In this document: one piece after another, positions 8,524 to 17,818 of the stretch
How positions within the stretch are numbered: the first letter of the stretch is position 1
Layout: each line of letters starts with the position of its first letter
Assembly: GCA_038236865.1 (NCBI GenBank)
Contig: JBBRZI010000004.1
Span: 4,053-68,052, forward strand
Source: UBA4729 sp038236865
Lineage (GTDB): Bacteria; Patescibacteriota; Saccharimonadia; Saccharimonadales; UBA4665
DNA: 64,000 bases
Reading direction: 5' to 3'
Made by a program: the position numbers and the translations under genes
Notes under the pieces: generated by a model
Told to the model about the DNA's origin: nothing
Databases searched by the model: none
The model's input: the letters and a program-made list of their open reading frames with translations, nothing else

Positions 8524-10494
8524 CTAATTCGTCATCCGAGCTTTAATGTCATTAATAAGGTCGCGCAATTCGGCGGCCGTTTCGAACTGCAAGTTAGCGC
8601 TGGCCAGTTCCATCTGTCCGGTCAGATCACGCACCAGTGACTTATATTCATCTTTGGGAATCTTTTTGAGGTCGAGCCGGGCGCGCTTGGCTTCTTCGGG
8701 CATATCCGGCCGCATGCCGGCTTCAATGCCGCGGTTAATACCGACGGGCGTAATGCCGTGCTCAAGATTATAGGCAGTCTGAATTTTATGACGGCGGGTA
8801 GTCTCATCGATGGTTTTTTGCATACTTTTGGTAATCCGGTCGGCGTACATAATCACGTGGCCATCGATATGGCGGGCGGCCCGGCCAACCGTCTGGATCA
8901 ACGCTTGTTCACTACGTAGAAAGCCTTCTTTGTCGGCGTCCAAGATTGCCACCAGCGAAACTTCCGGCAGATCCAAGCCCTCGCGCAGCAGGTTAATGCC
9001 GACGAGCACGTCGTAGACACCGAGGCGTAAATCGCGCAGGATATCGGTGCGATCGAGCGTGTCGACGTCGCTATGCAAGTAGGCCACTTTGATATTAAGT
9101 TCCTTAAGGTACTCGGCCAAATCTTCGCTCATGCGCTTCGTCAGCGTCGTTACGAGGACGCGTTCGTGTTTGGCAACGGTGGCCCGAATTTCGGCCAATA
9201 GATCATCAACCTGGCCGGTGACCGGGCGAATTTCGATAGGCGGGTCAAGCAGACCGGTCGGCCGAATAACTTGTTCGGCAGGTGCGGGGGAACGGCTCAA
9301 TTCATACTCGGCGGGGGTAGCTGAAACATAGACGACTTGATTAATATGGCGCTCAAATTCGACGAACGTCAACGGCCGGTTATCGAGCGCACTCGGCAGC
9401 CGAAAGCCGTGTTCGACGAGCGTCTCTTTGCGGGCCCGGTCGCCGTTATACATACCGCGTACCTGGGGCATACTCATGTGCGATTCATCGACGAGTAATA
9501 AGTAATCATCCGGGAAATAGTCCATCAGCGTGGCCGGCTGTTCGCCCGGTTCGCGATTAGTTAAGTAGCGGCTGTAGTTCTCAATACCCTTAACAAAGCC
9601 AGTTTCCTCGAGCATCTCGAGGTCAAAGCGCGTCCGTTGCTCCAGCCGTTGGGCTTCGAGCAGTTTACCTTGGGAGCGAAACTCGGCCACACGGACCTGC
9701 AACTCCTGCTCGATCTTAACAAGCGCCAGTTTGAGCTTATCAAATGGCGTCACATAGTGGGACGACGGAAAGATCCGTAGCTCCGATAGCTCGCTCAAAA
9801 TCTCGCCAGTCAACGGGTCAATCTTGGTGATACGTTCAACGTCGTCGCCAAAAAAGTCGATGCGATAAGCCAGCTCTTCGCCAGCTGGGAAAATATCGAC
9901 GACGTCGCCGCGCACCCGGAACGTGCCGCGGTGGAAGTCAACGTCATTACGCTGGTACTGAATATCGGTTAAGTGGCGCAAGAATTTATCGCGCTGGCGC
10001 TGTTCGCCAGTTTTGACGTCAACCGACATACTACCGTAGTCCTCTTTCGAGCCAATCCCATAGATACAGCTGACGCTGGCGACAATAATGACGTCTTTGC
10101 GGCTCAGCAGTGAATCAGTGGCGGCGTGGCGTAGCCGGTCGATTTCTTCATTGATCTGACTGTCTTTTTCGATAAAGGTATCGGAGCGGGCAATGTAGGC
10201 CTCCGGCTGATAGTAATCGAAGTAGCTCACAAAGTAATGGACGGCATTGTCCGGGAAAAATTTTTTAAACTCACCGTAAAGTTGGGCGGCTAAAGTTTTA
10301 TTGTGGCTGAGGATCAGGGTCGGCTTTTGAAAATCTTGGATCAGATTGGCCATCGTAAACGTTTTGCCGGACCCGGTTACACCCAACAGGGTCTGCTCGC
10401 GCAGGCCGTCACGTAGGCCTTTGGTTAATTGGGCAATCGCCGTCGGCTGGTCGCCGCTCGGTTCAAAGCTTGATTGCAGATTGAATGTACTCAC
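8524..10494 (-). CDS. uvrB: excinuclease ABC subunit B
   Basis: This is the damage-verification helicase of nucleotide excision repair. At 656 residues it is full length. Walker A is GVTGSGKT at 38-45. The beta-hairpin region YFDYYQPEAYI, helicase motifs (DESHMS, YVSATPAEYE, LVGINLLREGLDLPEV, QTVGRAARH) and a C-terminal UVR motif (ANLQFETAAELRD) are all present. The start is GTG at 10494. A TACAAT -10 hexamer ends exactly 6 nt upstream, so the mRNA is predicted to be leaderless; the six bases between (AGGGGT) could also act as a weak Shine-Dalgarno. Confidence 0.98.
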   Translation of the reverse strand: MSTFNLQSSFEPSGDQPTAIAQLTKGLRDGLREQTLLGVTGSGKTFTMANLIQDFQKPTLILSHNKTLAAQLYGEFKKFFPDNAVHYFVSYFDYYQPEAYIARSDTFIEKDSQINEEIDRLRHAATDSLLSRKDVIIVASVSCIYGIGSKEDYGSMSVDVKTGEQRQRDKFLRHLTDIQYQRNDVDFHRGTFRVRGDVVDIFPAGEELAYRIDFFGDDVERITKIDPLTGEILSELSELRIFPSSHYVTPFDKLKLALVKIEQELQVRVAEFRSQGKLLEAQRLEQRTRFDLEMLEETGFVKGIENYSRYLTNREPGEQPATLMDYFPDDYLLLVDESHMSMPQVRGMYNGDRARKETLVEHGFRLPSALDNRPLTFVEFERHINQVVYVSATPAEYELSRSPAPAEQVIRPTGLLDPPIEIRPVTGQVDDLLAEIRATVAKHERVLVTTLTKRMSEDLAEYLKELNIKVAYLHSDVDTLDRTDILRDLRLGVYDVLVGINLLREGLDLPEVSLVAILDADKEGFLRSEQALIQTVGRAARHIDGHVIMYADRITKSMQKTIDETTRRHKIQTAYNLEHGITPVGINRGIEAGMRPDMPEEAKRARLDLKKIPKDEYKSLVRDLTGQMELASANLQFETAAELRDLINDIKARMTN

Positions 10495-10500
10495 ACCCCT

Positions 10501-10506
10501 ATTGTA
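10501..10506 (-). promoter_or_regulatory. -10 element of the leaderless uvrB promoter
   Basis: TACAAT on the minus strand, with 6 nt to the GTG start of uvrB. A bacterial -10 normally ends 6-7 nt before the transcription start, so the first base of the mRNA would be at or next to the start codon. No good -35 was found, and no LexA-type box was recognised. Confidence 0.5.
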
Positions 10507-10576
10507 GCAAGCCTAGTCGTGGATGTGACCAAAGGCATCATTAGAGTCCGGACAACAGTCACCGCCAGGCTGAGCT

Positions 10577-11143
10577 TTACTGATACAGGGCCCGGTATTT
10601 GGCGTGCTCAATATCGAGGTGGTCAGTTAATTCTTTCAGGAGTGCCTCAGCCGATTCGTTGAAGGTTACCATCGCACCGGCTCGCAACGGGTGGGCCAGG
10701 CCCATCAGCGTCTGGATTTGATCACTGACGCCGCCAGCCCCCTGCAAAAACCCTATCGGCGTATCTGTTTCTAGGGCGATTGTAAATTCATGTAAGGTGC
10801 CCAAACGGCCGCCGAGGCTGACGACGGCGTCACTCGATGTAATCAATAGCGCGTCGCGGCCCACATAATGCAGCCCGGAATAGAGAATCGTATCGTAGGC
10901 TAGTATCGGCAAACGGTATTTCATGACGTGCTCAATTTTAGAGGCAGCCGGGCTGATGCCCACACTCATCAAGCCACCGGCCTTTTTATAGGCCTCGGCA
11001 GCGTAGTTCGGCAAACCGACGGTCGCGCCCGTCATGAGGGCGTGGCCAGCTTTCGCAATGGCGATACCAAGTTCGGCGGCTAGGAGCTTCCCCTCTTGGA
11101 CACTGTCGCCTTTGGCGGCTCCGGAAACACATATTTGATACAT
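10577..11143 (-). CDS. LOG/SLOG-family nucleotide-binding protein
   Basis: A 188-residue Rossmann-fold protein of the TIGR00725/LOG-like superfamily. The N-terminus MYQICVSGAAKGDS, a central ALMTGATVGLPNYAAEAYKKAGG, and the signature SLGGRLGTLHEF (variant of the PGGxGTxxE motif) are visible. Family members bind nucleotides or act as phosphoribohydrolases; the motif here lacks the first proline, so enzymatic activity is uncertain. AAAGG lies before the ATG. It is 12 nt downstream of an unknown 415-residue gene and is probably co-transcribed. Confidence 0.75.
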   Translation of the reverse strand: MYQICVSGAAKGDSVQEGKLLAAELGIAIAKAGHALMTGATVGLPNYAAEAYKKAGGLMSVGISPAASKIEHVMKYRLPILAYDTILYSGLHYVGRDALLITSSDAVVSLGGRLGTLHEFTIALETDTPIGFLQGAGGVSDQIQTLMGLAHPLRAGAMVTFNESAEALLKELTDHLDIEHAKYRALYQ

Positions 11144-11155
11144 TGGTATACCTTT

Positions 11156-12403
11156 CTAATTAATGAGGGTGCGTTCGAGCGCAAACTTAGGCTGCAGGAC
11201 GCCTAAGACGGCCTGCTCAATTTTTTGAGGCTGCAGGTAGCGCAGTGACAGTTCCTGCCATAGCGAACGCTGAAAATGCTCGAACGAGCGGTACTCAAAC
11301 GGCAGCCGGTTGCAATAATTCAACGCCACATCGACAATGTTGAGTGAAACTGGTTGGTGATTGTGCACGACCCCCAGATGGGCGCTGCCTTGCCAAAACT
11401 TGAGGCTCGGCTCAATGTGGATCAGTATGTCTTCGATATTGTGCCAAGCCAAATCTTCTAATTGGATATGGGGGGCGAACAGTTCTTCGCTAAAGTGCTG
11501 CTGCATCCGGGCATAGTAGCGCTGCACGACATGCCAGGGCGTTGACTGATCGAGCATGCCGGCCTGGAGCTCGGGCCGATTAGTTGCCACCGTCACGACG
11601 ACATGACCAAAATCCGGGCGGACCTGACAAAGCTTGAGGTACGTGCTACTGGCGCGCACCTCGTTAAGAGCATGTAGCGCCAGAGCTAAGCTCGCCGTTA
11701 CCGCGCCGGCTGGTCGTGAATCCGGTAGCGGCAGCAATACGATCGCACCGAGCTCCGGAAAGCTCAAGATATTGTGGCGCCGTTTGGCGACATCACTGGC
11801 AGCCAAGGCTTGCCATTTACTGGTGGGGGGGTGCAGGATGGCAATTGGCCGGTTTTCGAAGTCAGTTGGTTTGAAGCGTTTATAGGCTTCAATGACGTTG
11901 CGGTGCCAGCTGGCGTGCTCACACAGTACCGCAGCTGTAAAAATCGTAGTCGCCGATTCATGTTTGAGCATTGAGGGTAGCGAACGATAGCCAAGCTGTT
12001 TCATGGCTTTTTTAGGCGGCAGCTTTTTGATAATACTGCGCAGGCTCGCTGCTTTAAGCGCAAAGCAATTCTTAGGTAGCGGTGCGGCCTGCAGAGCGTG
12101 TACCATGCCAGCCACCACATCGGCCTCAGCCGAAACATGCGTCGCCGCAATCGTCCGGAGCGTTCTGGTGAGCCGCGCATCGTCGAGCTTCACCCGAGCC
12201 TCTAGCGTATGGTAAAGCTCGGAGGCAGTTGTATCGGTGGGGTTTAGCCCCAGCTCGGCGAGTTTGAGGCTGGCGGCGCGCGTCACTTCAAGCGACAACC
12301 GAATATCAGCACTCGGGTTACCGTTGGCCCGCTCCAAACGGCGCAGACCGAGCCCAAAACGTGGCTCCGGTGCCGTCAGCGACTCGGACAAAAATCGAGT
12401 CAT
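11156..12403 (-). CDS. conserved-looking protein of unknown function
   Basis: A 415-residue, mostly helical protein with no transmembrane segments or signal peptide. Visible features are a basic LPPKKAMKQLGYRSLPSML stretch near residues 128-147, an internal histidine-rich part, and SPELGAI/IAILHPP-type strands. I recognise no family. The ATG at 12403 has no Shine-Dalgarno, and a TATACT element lies about 90 nt upstream. Coding quality is good: a long uninterrupted frame with GC usage like the neighbours, placed directly ahead of the LOG-like gene. Confidence 0.65.
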   Translation of the reverse strand: MTRFLSESLTAPEPRFGLGLRRLERANGNPSADIRLSLEVTRAASLKLAELGLNPTDTTASELYHTLEARVKLDDARLTRTLRTIAATHVSAEADVVAGMVHALQAAPLPKNCFALKAASLRSIIKKLPPKKAMKQLGYRSLPSMLKHESATTIFTAAVLCEHASWHRNVIEAYKRFKPTDFENRPIAILHPPTSKWQALAASDVAKRRHNILSFPELGAIVLLPLPDSRPAGAVTASLALALHALNEVRASSTYLKLCQVRPDFGHVVVTVATNRPELQAGMLDQSTPWHVVQRYYARMQQHFSEELFAPHIQLEDLAWHNIEDILIHIEPSLKFWQGSAHLGVVHNHQPVSLNIVDVALNYCNRLPFEYRSFEHFQRSLWQELSLRYLQPQKIEQAVLGVLQPKFALERTLIN

Positions 12404-12553
12404 TTTACTAAATTGTGTAGCGAATTTTTATTGGGCTGCCGCATAGTTATTCCTTACCTACAGATTACCATAAGCACCTCTGAAAAAGTATAGCGTGATT
12501 CACTTACAGTCCCCTATTTGGGAGGGCTACTGCCAAGACCTCGCCCCGAGGCG

Positions 12554-13558
12554 TTACTGCATTCTGGTGGTGTGATACCAATCGGGCGACTTGCTCAATA
12601 GGTCTTCGATTTCTTTAACCGATAGCAGGCCGGCTTGGGCACCGGTTTGCTGTACGACACTCATGGAGTTAATTGGTGCCCACTGCAGCGCGCCTTCCAG
12701 GGTATTGCCCTTGGCCAGCGCGGCGACGAGTGTCGAGGCAAACGCATCACCGGCCCCAGTTCGTTCTTTAGGTGGTGCTGGATCGGGATAGAGCGGCATC
12801 TGGAAGCGATTGTCACCGTCCGAGGCGTAGGCCCCATCTGGTCCATCGGTAATAATGACAATTTTCGGGCCGATCTGGTGCAAACGATTGAATAGATCAT
12901 GAAGATCGTCGTAGTTGCCGCCGCTGACGAAGACTGCTTCTTCGCGGTTCAGGACGATAACCTCAGTCCGAGCATAGATACGCGCCAAGCGCTCGACGCC
13001 CGCTTCCATCTGGAAGGTACCTGGTTGAAAGGCCATTTTAACCTCAGGGTTTTGTTCGAGCCAGTCGGCGACCATATCGTGATACTCCATGGCGTGTTGA
13101 CTAATTGAACTGAAGTAGACCCAGCGCGGGATATCGGCTGGGTGCAAGTATGGCCAGTGGTAGTCGTACTCTTCGTGCTTGATGAGGATTGTCCGTTCTT
13201 CTTTGTACCAGAGAACGTAGTGATAGTTACTCTTTTTGTCCGGGTTAATGCGGACAAAGCGGTGGTCAACGTGCTCCTTGTGCAGAGCGGCAATCATGTC
13301 GCGCCCCTCCTGATCGCCACCGACATTGGTAGCGAGTCCCGTAGTCAGGCCGAGCCGCGAAAAGGCGACGGCGGCGTTAGCGGCGTTTCCCACGGCTTGC
13401 AATACTTCGACATGATCAAAGGGCAACTTCGTGCCGTACTTCATCGCCAGCCATTTACCATGCTCGTTTTTGTAGGCGTGCGCCTGATCGTCATACAGTT
13501 TTATAAAAGCGTCGGTGACGATATCACCAATACTGAGGACATCTAGTTTTTGTGCCAC
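12554..13558 (-). CDS. PfkB-family carbohydrate kinase
   Basis: A 334-residue ribokinase-like kinase. It starts LDVLSIGDIVTDAF, has the family's substrate-loop GNAANAAVAFSRLG near residue 57, and the C-terminal signature DPAPPKERTGAGDAFASTLVAAL, whose GAGD provides the catalytic Asp. The substrate cannot be told from sequence; ribokinase, fructokinase or adenosine kinase-like are all possible. The start is GTG at 13558 with GAGGGTGGG just upstream, rather than an ATG 60 nt earlier that has no such site. It is the last gene of the tktN-tktC-fba run, 73 nt after fba. Confidence 0.88.
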   Translation of the reverse strand: MAQKLDVLSIGDIVTDAFIKLYDDQAHAYKNEHGKWLAMKYGTKLPFDHVEVLQAVGNAANAAVAFSRLGLTTGLATNVGGDQEGRDMIAALHKEHVDHRFVRINPDKKSNYHYVLWYKEERTILIKHEEYDYHWPYLHPADIPRWVYFSSISQHAMEYHDMVADWLEQNPEVKMAFQPGTFQMEAGVERLARIYARTEVIVLNREEAVFVSGGNYDDLHDLFNRLHQIGPKIVIITDGPDGAYASDGDNRFQMPLYPDPAPPKERTGAGDAFASTLVAALAKGNTLEGALQWAPINSMSVVQQTGAQAGLLSVKEIEDLLSKSPDWYHTTRMQ

Positions 13559-13631
13559 GTTCCCACCCTCTTTATAGTTGTTATGTTTATTGTCACACAC
13601 CGCGGGCCGAAATAGCAACCTTCATCTTGTT

Positions 13632-14549
13632 CTAGAAGCTGAGGGCGCGACCGGCCGAATTGAAATCTGCGAGTTTACTCTCGACGACGGCTTGGACCGC
13701 GGGCACGACTTCCTTGCCGATCAGCTTTGCCACCGAGTATTCGTCGGGGTTTTCCTTGAGAATCTTCTCGAGCGCCGTCCGATAGGCAAAGCGCATATCA
13801 GAATTAATGTTAACTTTGGTGACACCGATTTTGACGGCATCACGGAAGTAGTGGCCCGGCGTGCCGCTGCCGCCGTGCAGCGATAGGTTACAATCAAGCG
13901 CCTCGCGTAATCGCTGCAATAGCTCGAGGTCGAGCACCTTGGGCACCGGATATTTGCCATGCAGATTACCGATGGCGGCCGCGAAGGTATCGATCCCCGT
14001 CGCCGCCACAAAGGCGCGCGCAGTTTCCGGGTCACTAAACGTTTTTTTGATTTCATCATAGTTAATCGCTTCAGCGTGAACATTGGAAGAACCACCGAAG
14101 TAGTGGGGTTCACTCTCGACGATCGCACCGGTCAGCTGAGCGTAATCGACGACGGCCTTGGTGGCCGCGACAATCTCTTCATCACTAGCATCGTGATTGG
14201 CCTGCGACACATCAATGTGCACAAACTCAAAACCAGCTTCAATACCGGCCATGGCAGCCTCGACACTCGGACTATGATCGAGGTTGATATACATTTCAAC
14301 ACCGTAGGTATATTTGAAGTTATCAACGAGATCACGCACGTTATCGATGCCGATATCATCGACTTCACCCTGACTGACTTCTACGAGTACCGGCGCTTGC
14401 TTGGCGCTAGCTGCCAACACAACAGCCTTGAGCGTCGCTTCGTCGTCGAGGTTAAAAGCTCCGAACGCCCAGTGTTGCTCACGGGCCTGAGCCATCCGGG
14501 CGCGGGCCTGCTCACAGTTGATACGAATTTGGCGTAAGGTAAGGGGCAT
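13632..14549 (-). CDS. fba: class II fructose-bisphosphate aldolase
   Basis: It interconverts fructose-1,6-bisphosphate and dihydroxyacetone phosphate plus glyceraldehyde-3-phosphate. The 305 residues carry zinc ligands in LDHSPS, the GNLHGKY motif and SLHGGSGTP, and VESEPHYFGG supplies a further active-site acid. It is closest in style to the class IIA/GatY-type group, so a tagatose-bisphosphate or other aldolase role cannot be excluded; context with transketolase and gap favours FBP. TAGGAGAAACT precedes the ATG. It follows tktC by 11 nt. Confidence 0.93.
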   Translation of the reverse strand: MPLTLRQIRINCEQARARMAQAREQHWAFGAFNLDDEATLKAVVLAASAKQAPVLVEVSQGEVDDIGIDNVRDLVDNFKYTYGVEMYINLDHSPSVEAAMAGIEAGFEFVHIDVSQANHDASDEEIVAATKAVVDYAQLTGAIVESEPHYFGGSSNVHAEAINYDEIKKTFSDPETARAFVAATGIDTFAAAIGNLHGKYPVPKVLDLELLQRLREALDCNLSLHGGSGTPGHYFRDAVKIGVTKVNINSDMRFAYRTALEKILKENPDEYSVAKLIGKEVVPAVQAVVESKLADFNSAGRALSF

Positions 14550-14560
14550 AGTTTCTCCTA

Positions 14561-15532
14561 TTATTTCTTTTGAGTGACTTCGTGGGCAGCCATGCGAATA
14601 TGCTCGGCATCAAGGCCAAAGTAGGTGTAGAGTTCGGCTGGTTCGCCGGATTCACCGAAGCGGTCTTGCATACCAATGCGTTTTAGATGGGCTGGACAGT
14701 GCTCGGCCAACAATTCGGCAATCGCACCACCCAAACCGCCAATAATTTGGCCTTCTTCGGCCGTGACGACACACTTGGTTTTACGAACACTTTTGAGGAT
14801 TGTCGCTTCGTCGAGTGGCTTAATGGTTGGTACGTGGATAACCTCGGCTTCAATGCCGTCCTTATAGAGCAGAGCGGCGGCCTTCAACGCCTGATACGTC
14901 AGCGCGCCAGTGGTAATAATTGTCACGTCGACCCCTTGTTCGTAGACATAGGCCTTACCAATTTCAAACGGAGTTTCGGCGGTGGTGAAAATCGGTGTCG
15001 CTTCGCGCGCTAGGCGCAAGTAGTTTGGTCGGCTGTCACGGGCCATAGCCAATGTCGCCTTTTCAGCCTCGACTGAATCGCCCGGTACAATGACAACCAT
15101 ATTGGGCAGGACACGCATCAAGGCGATATCTTCGAGCATTTGGTGGGTGGCCCCGTCCGGACCGACGCTGATACCGGCGTGCGAGCCAACAACCTTGACC
15201 GGGCGATCGTTGAGACATATCGTGGTTCGAATCTGCTCCCAATTGCGCCCCGGACTGAAGGCGGCATAACTCGAAACAAAGGGAATCTTACCGCCGGCCG
15301 CCAGGCCAGCACCGACCGTGACGAGGTTCTGTTCGGCGATACCGACCTCGACGAAGCGCTCAGGAAATTCGGCTTTGAATAAACCCATCTGCGTCGAGTC
15401 GGTCAGATCGGCACAGGCCGCAACGACGCGGCCGTCAAGCTTGCCCGCTGCCAGTAAGCCGCGGCCAAAGCCCTTGCGAATTGGTTCGCTCGTCAGTGCT
15501 TTGGATATATCTACCAAGTGGTAATCGCTCAT
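14561..15532 (-). CDS. transketolase, C-terminal subunit
   Basis: A 323-residue protein covering the pyrimidine-binding and C-terminal domains of transketolase. Motifs include the thiamine-activating Glu in RFVEVGIAEQNLVTVGAGLA, then SHAGISVGPDGATHQMLEDIALMR, and the C-domain TAEEGQIIGGLGGA. Together with the N-terminal half encoded upstream it would form the active alpha2beta2-type enzyme that moves two-carbon units between sugar phosphates. Its ATG overlaps the stop of a small membrane protein gene that separates the two halves. Confidence 0.95.
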   Translation of the reverse strand: MSDYHLVDISKALTSEPIRKGFGRGLLAAGKLDGRVVAACADLTDSTQMGLFKAEFPERFVEVGIAEQNLVTVGAGLAAGGKIPFVSSYAAFSPGRNWEQIRTTICLNDRPVKVVGSHAGISVGPDGATHQMLEDIALMRVLPNMVVIVPGDSVEAEKATLAMARDSRPNYLRLAREATPIFTTAETPFEIGKAYVYEQGVDVTIITTGALTYQALKAAALLYKDGIEAEVIHVPTIKPLDEATILKSVRKTKCVVTAEEGQIIGGLGGAIAELLAEHCPAHLKRIGMQDRFGESGEPAELYTYFGLDAEHIRMAAHEVTQKK

Positions 15533-15834
15533 GTAACCCTCCTTGTCATGCGGATTGCGTGCGTGGCGGCAGCGACGGCCAACACCCCGACGCTCAGCAC
15601 TAAAATCAATATAATAAAGTCGCCGAGGTTCAGCGATTGCTTACCACAGCTACTGTTGGTCAGCCCGGAATTATTGACACTGCAAGAGCGTAAACCGCTC
15701 AGATCAGCGCCCAGCATAAGCAACGCCGGCCACACTAAGGCCAGACTGGCAAGGGCCCCGGCCCAACTCCAAAGTATCACGCTCCGAGAGCGATGCAAGT
15801 ACTGGCGACGGTAGCGGGCCGTCGAACTACTCAT
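15529..15834 (-). CDS. two-helix membrane protein between the transketolase halves
   Basis: A 101-residue protein with a basic N-terminus (RYRRQYLHRSR), a first transmembrane helix (about 20-42), an extracytoplasmic loop containing two cysteines (RSCSVNNSGLTNSSC), a second helix (about 67-90) and a basic tail. The ATG at 15834 overlaps the tktN stop by 8 nt, and its stop overlaps the tktC ATG by 4 nt, so translation is coupled on both sides. The longer frame extending to 15972 is only overlap with tktN. The family is not recognised; the Cys pair suggests a disulfide outside the membrane. Confidence 0.75.
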   Translation of the reverse strand: MSSSTARYRRQYLHRSRSVILWSWAGALASLALVWPALLMLGADLSGLRSCSVNNSGLTNSSCGKQSLNLGDFIILILVLSVGVLAVAAATHAIRMTRRVT

Positions 15835-16684
15835 GCTCACCCCGAATCTTACCGCCCAGCGTCCGCAGTTCGTGCAGTGCTTTTTTGGCCTGTTCGGGGT
15901 TAGGTGGCATACCATGCCAATGGAAGTCACCTTCCATAAAATCGACGCCTTTGCCTGGAATAGTATGGGCAATGATCATGACCGGCTTCTCGACAATCGA
16001 TTTGGCCATGGCGCAAGCGTCGATGACCGCCTCGACGTCATTACCGTTAATCTCGAGTACGTGCCAACCAAACGCCTCCCACTTGCCGCGCAGGTCTTCG
16101 AGTGGCATCACGTCTTCGGTGGGGCCGTCGATTTGGATATTATTGCGATCGAGGATGGCGATAACGTTATTCAACCGATACTTGCTGGCGAGCATGGCCG
16201 CTTCCCATATATTGCCTTCATCGATCTCGCCGTCGCCCATCACGACGTACACCCAGCGATGGGTAAGGCCGTCCATCCGTTGGGCGAGCGCAATGCCACA
16301 GGCTTGGCTCAAGCCACACCCGAGCGGGCCGCTGGTGGTTTCCAGCCCCGGCAAACGGGTACGTTCCGGGTGACCCTGCAAACGGGAGCCGAGCTTGCGT
16401 AACGTCATGAGCTCCTTGCGGTCAAAGTAACCGGCTTGTGCCATCGCCGCGTAGCGCACCGGGACGCAGTGGCCGTTGCTGAGCAGCAAGATGTCACGTT
16501 CACTCCAGTCGGGGTTTTTTGGGTCGTGCCGCAGTACGTCAAAATACAGCGCTGCAAAAATATCGGCCAGACCCATCGGACCGGCCGAGTGGCCGCTGCC
16601 GGCGTGCTCCAGCATCTTAATAATATCCTCGCGGATAATGGTGGCAATGTTCTCAAGTTGCGCAATCGGTAGTTTTTGTTGCAT
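15827..16684 (-). CDS. transketolase, N-terminal subunit
   Basis: A 285-residue thiamine-diphosphate-binding half. Visible are SGHSAGPMGLADIFAALYF, the GSRLQGHPER segment, GPLGCGLSQACGIAL, and the ThDP/Mg motif GDGEIDEGNIWEAAMLASKYRLNN. It pairs with the C-terminal subunit encoded 295 nt further downstream. An extended -10 (TGG-TACAAT) lies 10 nt before the ATG, giving a leader of only a few bases, so this gene probably begins its own transcript separately from rpe. Confidence 0.95.
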   Translation of the reverse strand: MQQKLPIAQLENIATIIREDIIKMLEHAGSGHSAGPMGLADIFAALYFDVLRHDPKNPDWSERDILLLSNGHCVPVRYAAMAQAGYFDRKELMTLRKLGSRLQGHPERTRLPGLETTSGPLGCGLSQACGIALAQRMDGLTHRWVYVVMGDGEIDEGNIWEAAMLASKYRLNNVIAILDRNNIQIDGPTEDVMPLEDLRGKWEAFGWHVLEINGNDVEAVIDACAMAKSIVEKPVMIIAHTIPGKGVDFMEGDFHWHGMPPNPEQAKKALHELRTLGGKIRGEHE

Positions 16685-16694
16685 TATGCTAATG

Positions 16695-16703
16695 ATTGTA
16701 CCA
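16695..16703 (-). promoter_or_regulatory. extended -10 promoter of the transketolase operon
   Basis: On the minus strand TGG precedes TACAAT (TACAAT at 16695-16700), matching the TGn extended -10 form. The hexamer ends 10 nt before the tktN ATG. Confidence 0.5.
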
Positions 16704-16723
16704 AACTATCCCGTTTCGGGCAC

Positions 16724-17365
16724 TTATTCACGCCTACTACCTGCTTTGGTCGCCAAGATTTTGTAGGCCTGGGCCGGATTGTCTGCGCCCTGCACGAAGC
16801 CACCGACGTTCAGAACCTCGACACCACCGGCGGTAAGCGCCTGGATGTTTTGATCGTTGATGCCGCCGTCCCAACCGATTTCAACTTCGGGGTGATGGGC
16901 CCGAATCTTTTGTACCTTATCGAGTAGCCCGAGGTCGGCCACACCGCCATGATAGCCGAGGTGGCCACTGAATACGAGCACGTGATCAAAACTGTGCATG
17001 ATCTGATAGGCGTATTCAACTGGCGTATCGTGCAAAATCGCCAGTCCGGCCAAAATGCCAGCGTGGTGCAGCCGGGCGGCAAAGTGCATGTGGTGCACCG
17101 TGGCTTCGTTGTGGATGACAACCAGACGCGGCCGGAGTTTGATGAGCTGGTCAATATAGTCCATTGGGTTTTGGTACATCAAATGGATATCAACCGTCAT
17201 GTCCGATGGCCACCAAATTTCATCGAGCGCTGGCGAGGTCGTCGGCGTAAACTGACCGTCCATCAAATCGACGTGCACGCGCTCAGCAAATGGCTGCAAG
17301 CGCAACAGCTGCCGTTTGTATTCATGGGGGGTTTCGGCGGTAACCGTGGGGCAAATGATTGGCAT
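16724..17365 (-). CDS. rpe: ribulose-phosphate 3-epimerase
   Basis: A TIM-barrel enzyme of 213 residues interconverting ribulose-5-phosphate and xylulose-5-phosphate. It starts MPIICPTVTAETPHEY. Family positions are recognisable: VHVDLMDGQFTP (metal-binding His and catalytic Asp), VDIHLMYQNP, and the phosphate-binding IGWDGGINDQN. It is a divergent member, because the usual strand-end residues are partly replaced (HNEATVHH, LAILHDTPVEY). It follows rpiB by 6 nt and completes the pentose-phosphate shunt with the transketolase genes. Confidence 0.85.
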   Translation of the reverse strand: MPIICPTVTAETPHEYKRQLLRLQPFAERVHVDLMDGQFTPTTSPALDEIWWPSDMTVDIHLMYQNPMDYIDQLIKLRPRLVVIHNEATVHHMHFAARLHHAGILAGLAILHDTPVEYAYQIMHSFDHVLVFSGHLGYHGGVADLGLLDKVQKIRAHHPEVEIGWDGGINDQNIQALTAGGVEVLNVGGFVQGADNPAQAYKILATKAGSRRE

Positions 17366-17371
17366 AGTAGG

Positions 17372-17818
17372 CTAACCTAGCTGATCGAGTTCATGCAAGC
17401 GGCGGACAAACCGTGGCGCCTCGGCAAATGGCGTATTTAGAAATGCCGTGATGATAGCTTCGGCTTCGGCTAGCGTCAGCGAACGCGCCGACAAGCACAG
17501 CACGTTACTGTCGTCGTCGTTGCGGCTGGCCCGGGCTTCTTCCAGATTCCAGCACAAGCTGGCCCGAATACCCTTAAAACGATTAGCCGCCATGCACATA
17601 CCTTGGCCGCTGCCGCAAATCAGCAGCCCTCTAGCCTCACTATCACCGCTCGCCAGTAAGTCGTTGACCGTTCGGCCGGCAAACTGCGGGAAATCATCAT
17701 TGGGATCGCTCATGACGTTGCCCTCTTCGATGACCTCGTGGCCGGCCGCCACCAAAAACTTCGTCAAATCTTGTTTAAGTTGAAAGCCGTTGTGGTCAGC
17801 GCCGATAAATATCTTCAT
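17372..17818 (-). CDS. rpiB: ribose-5-phosphate isomerase B
   Basis: A 148-residue RpiB/LacAB-family isomerase converting ribose-5-phosphate and ribulose-5-phosphate. The start MKIFIGADHNGFQLK, the active-site region RGLLICGSGQGMCMAANRFKGIRA (cysteine at about 70) and NDDDSNVLCLSARSL are all typical. The ATG overlaps the stop of a small membrane-protein gene by 4 nt, placing it in the gap operon. Confidence 0.95.
   Translation of the reverse strand: MKIFIGADHNGFQLKQDLTKFLVAAGHEVIEEGNVMSDPNDDFPQFAGRTVNDLLASGDSEARGLLICGSGQGMCMAANRFKGIRASLCWNLEEARASRNDDDSNVLCLSARSLTLAEAEAIITAFLNTPFAEAPRFVRRLHELDQLG

Noticed and set aside
15835..15972. In-frame N-terminal extension of the two-helix protein between the transketolase halves
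   Set aside because: It overlaps the tktN coding region in another frame. The ATG at 15834, overlapping the tktN stop, gives a sensible membrane protein.
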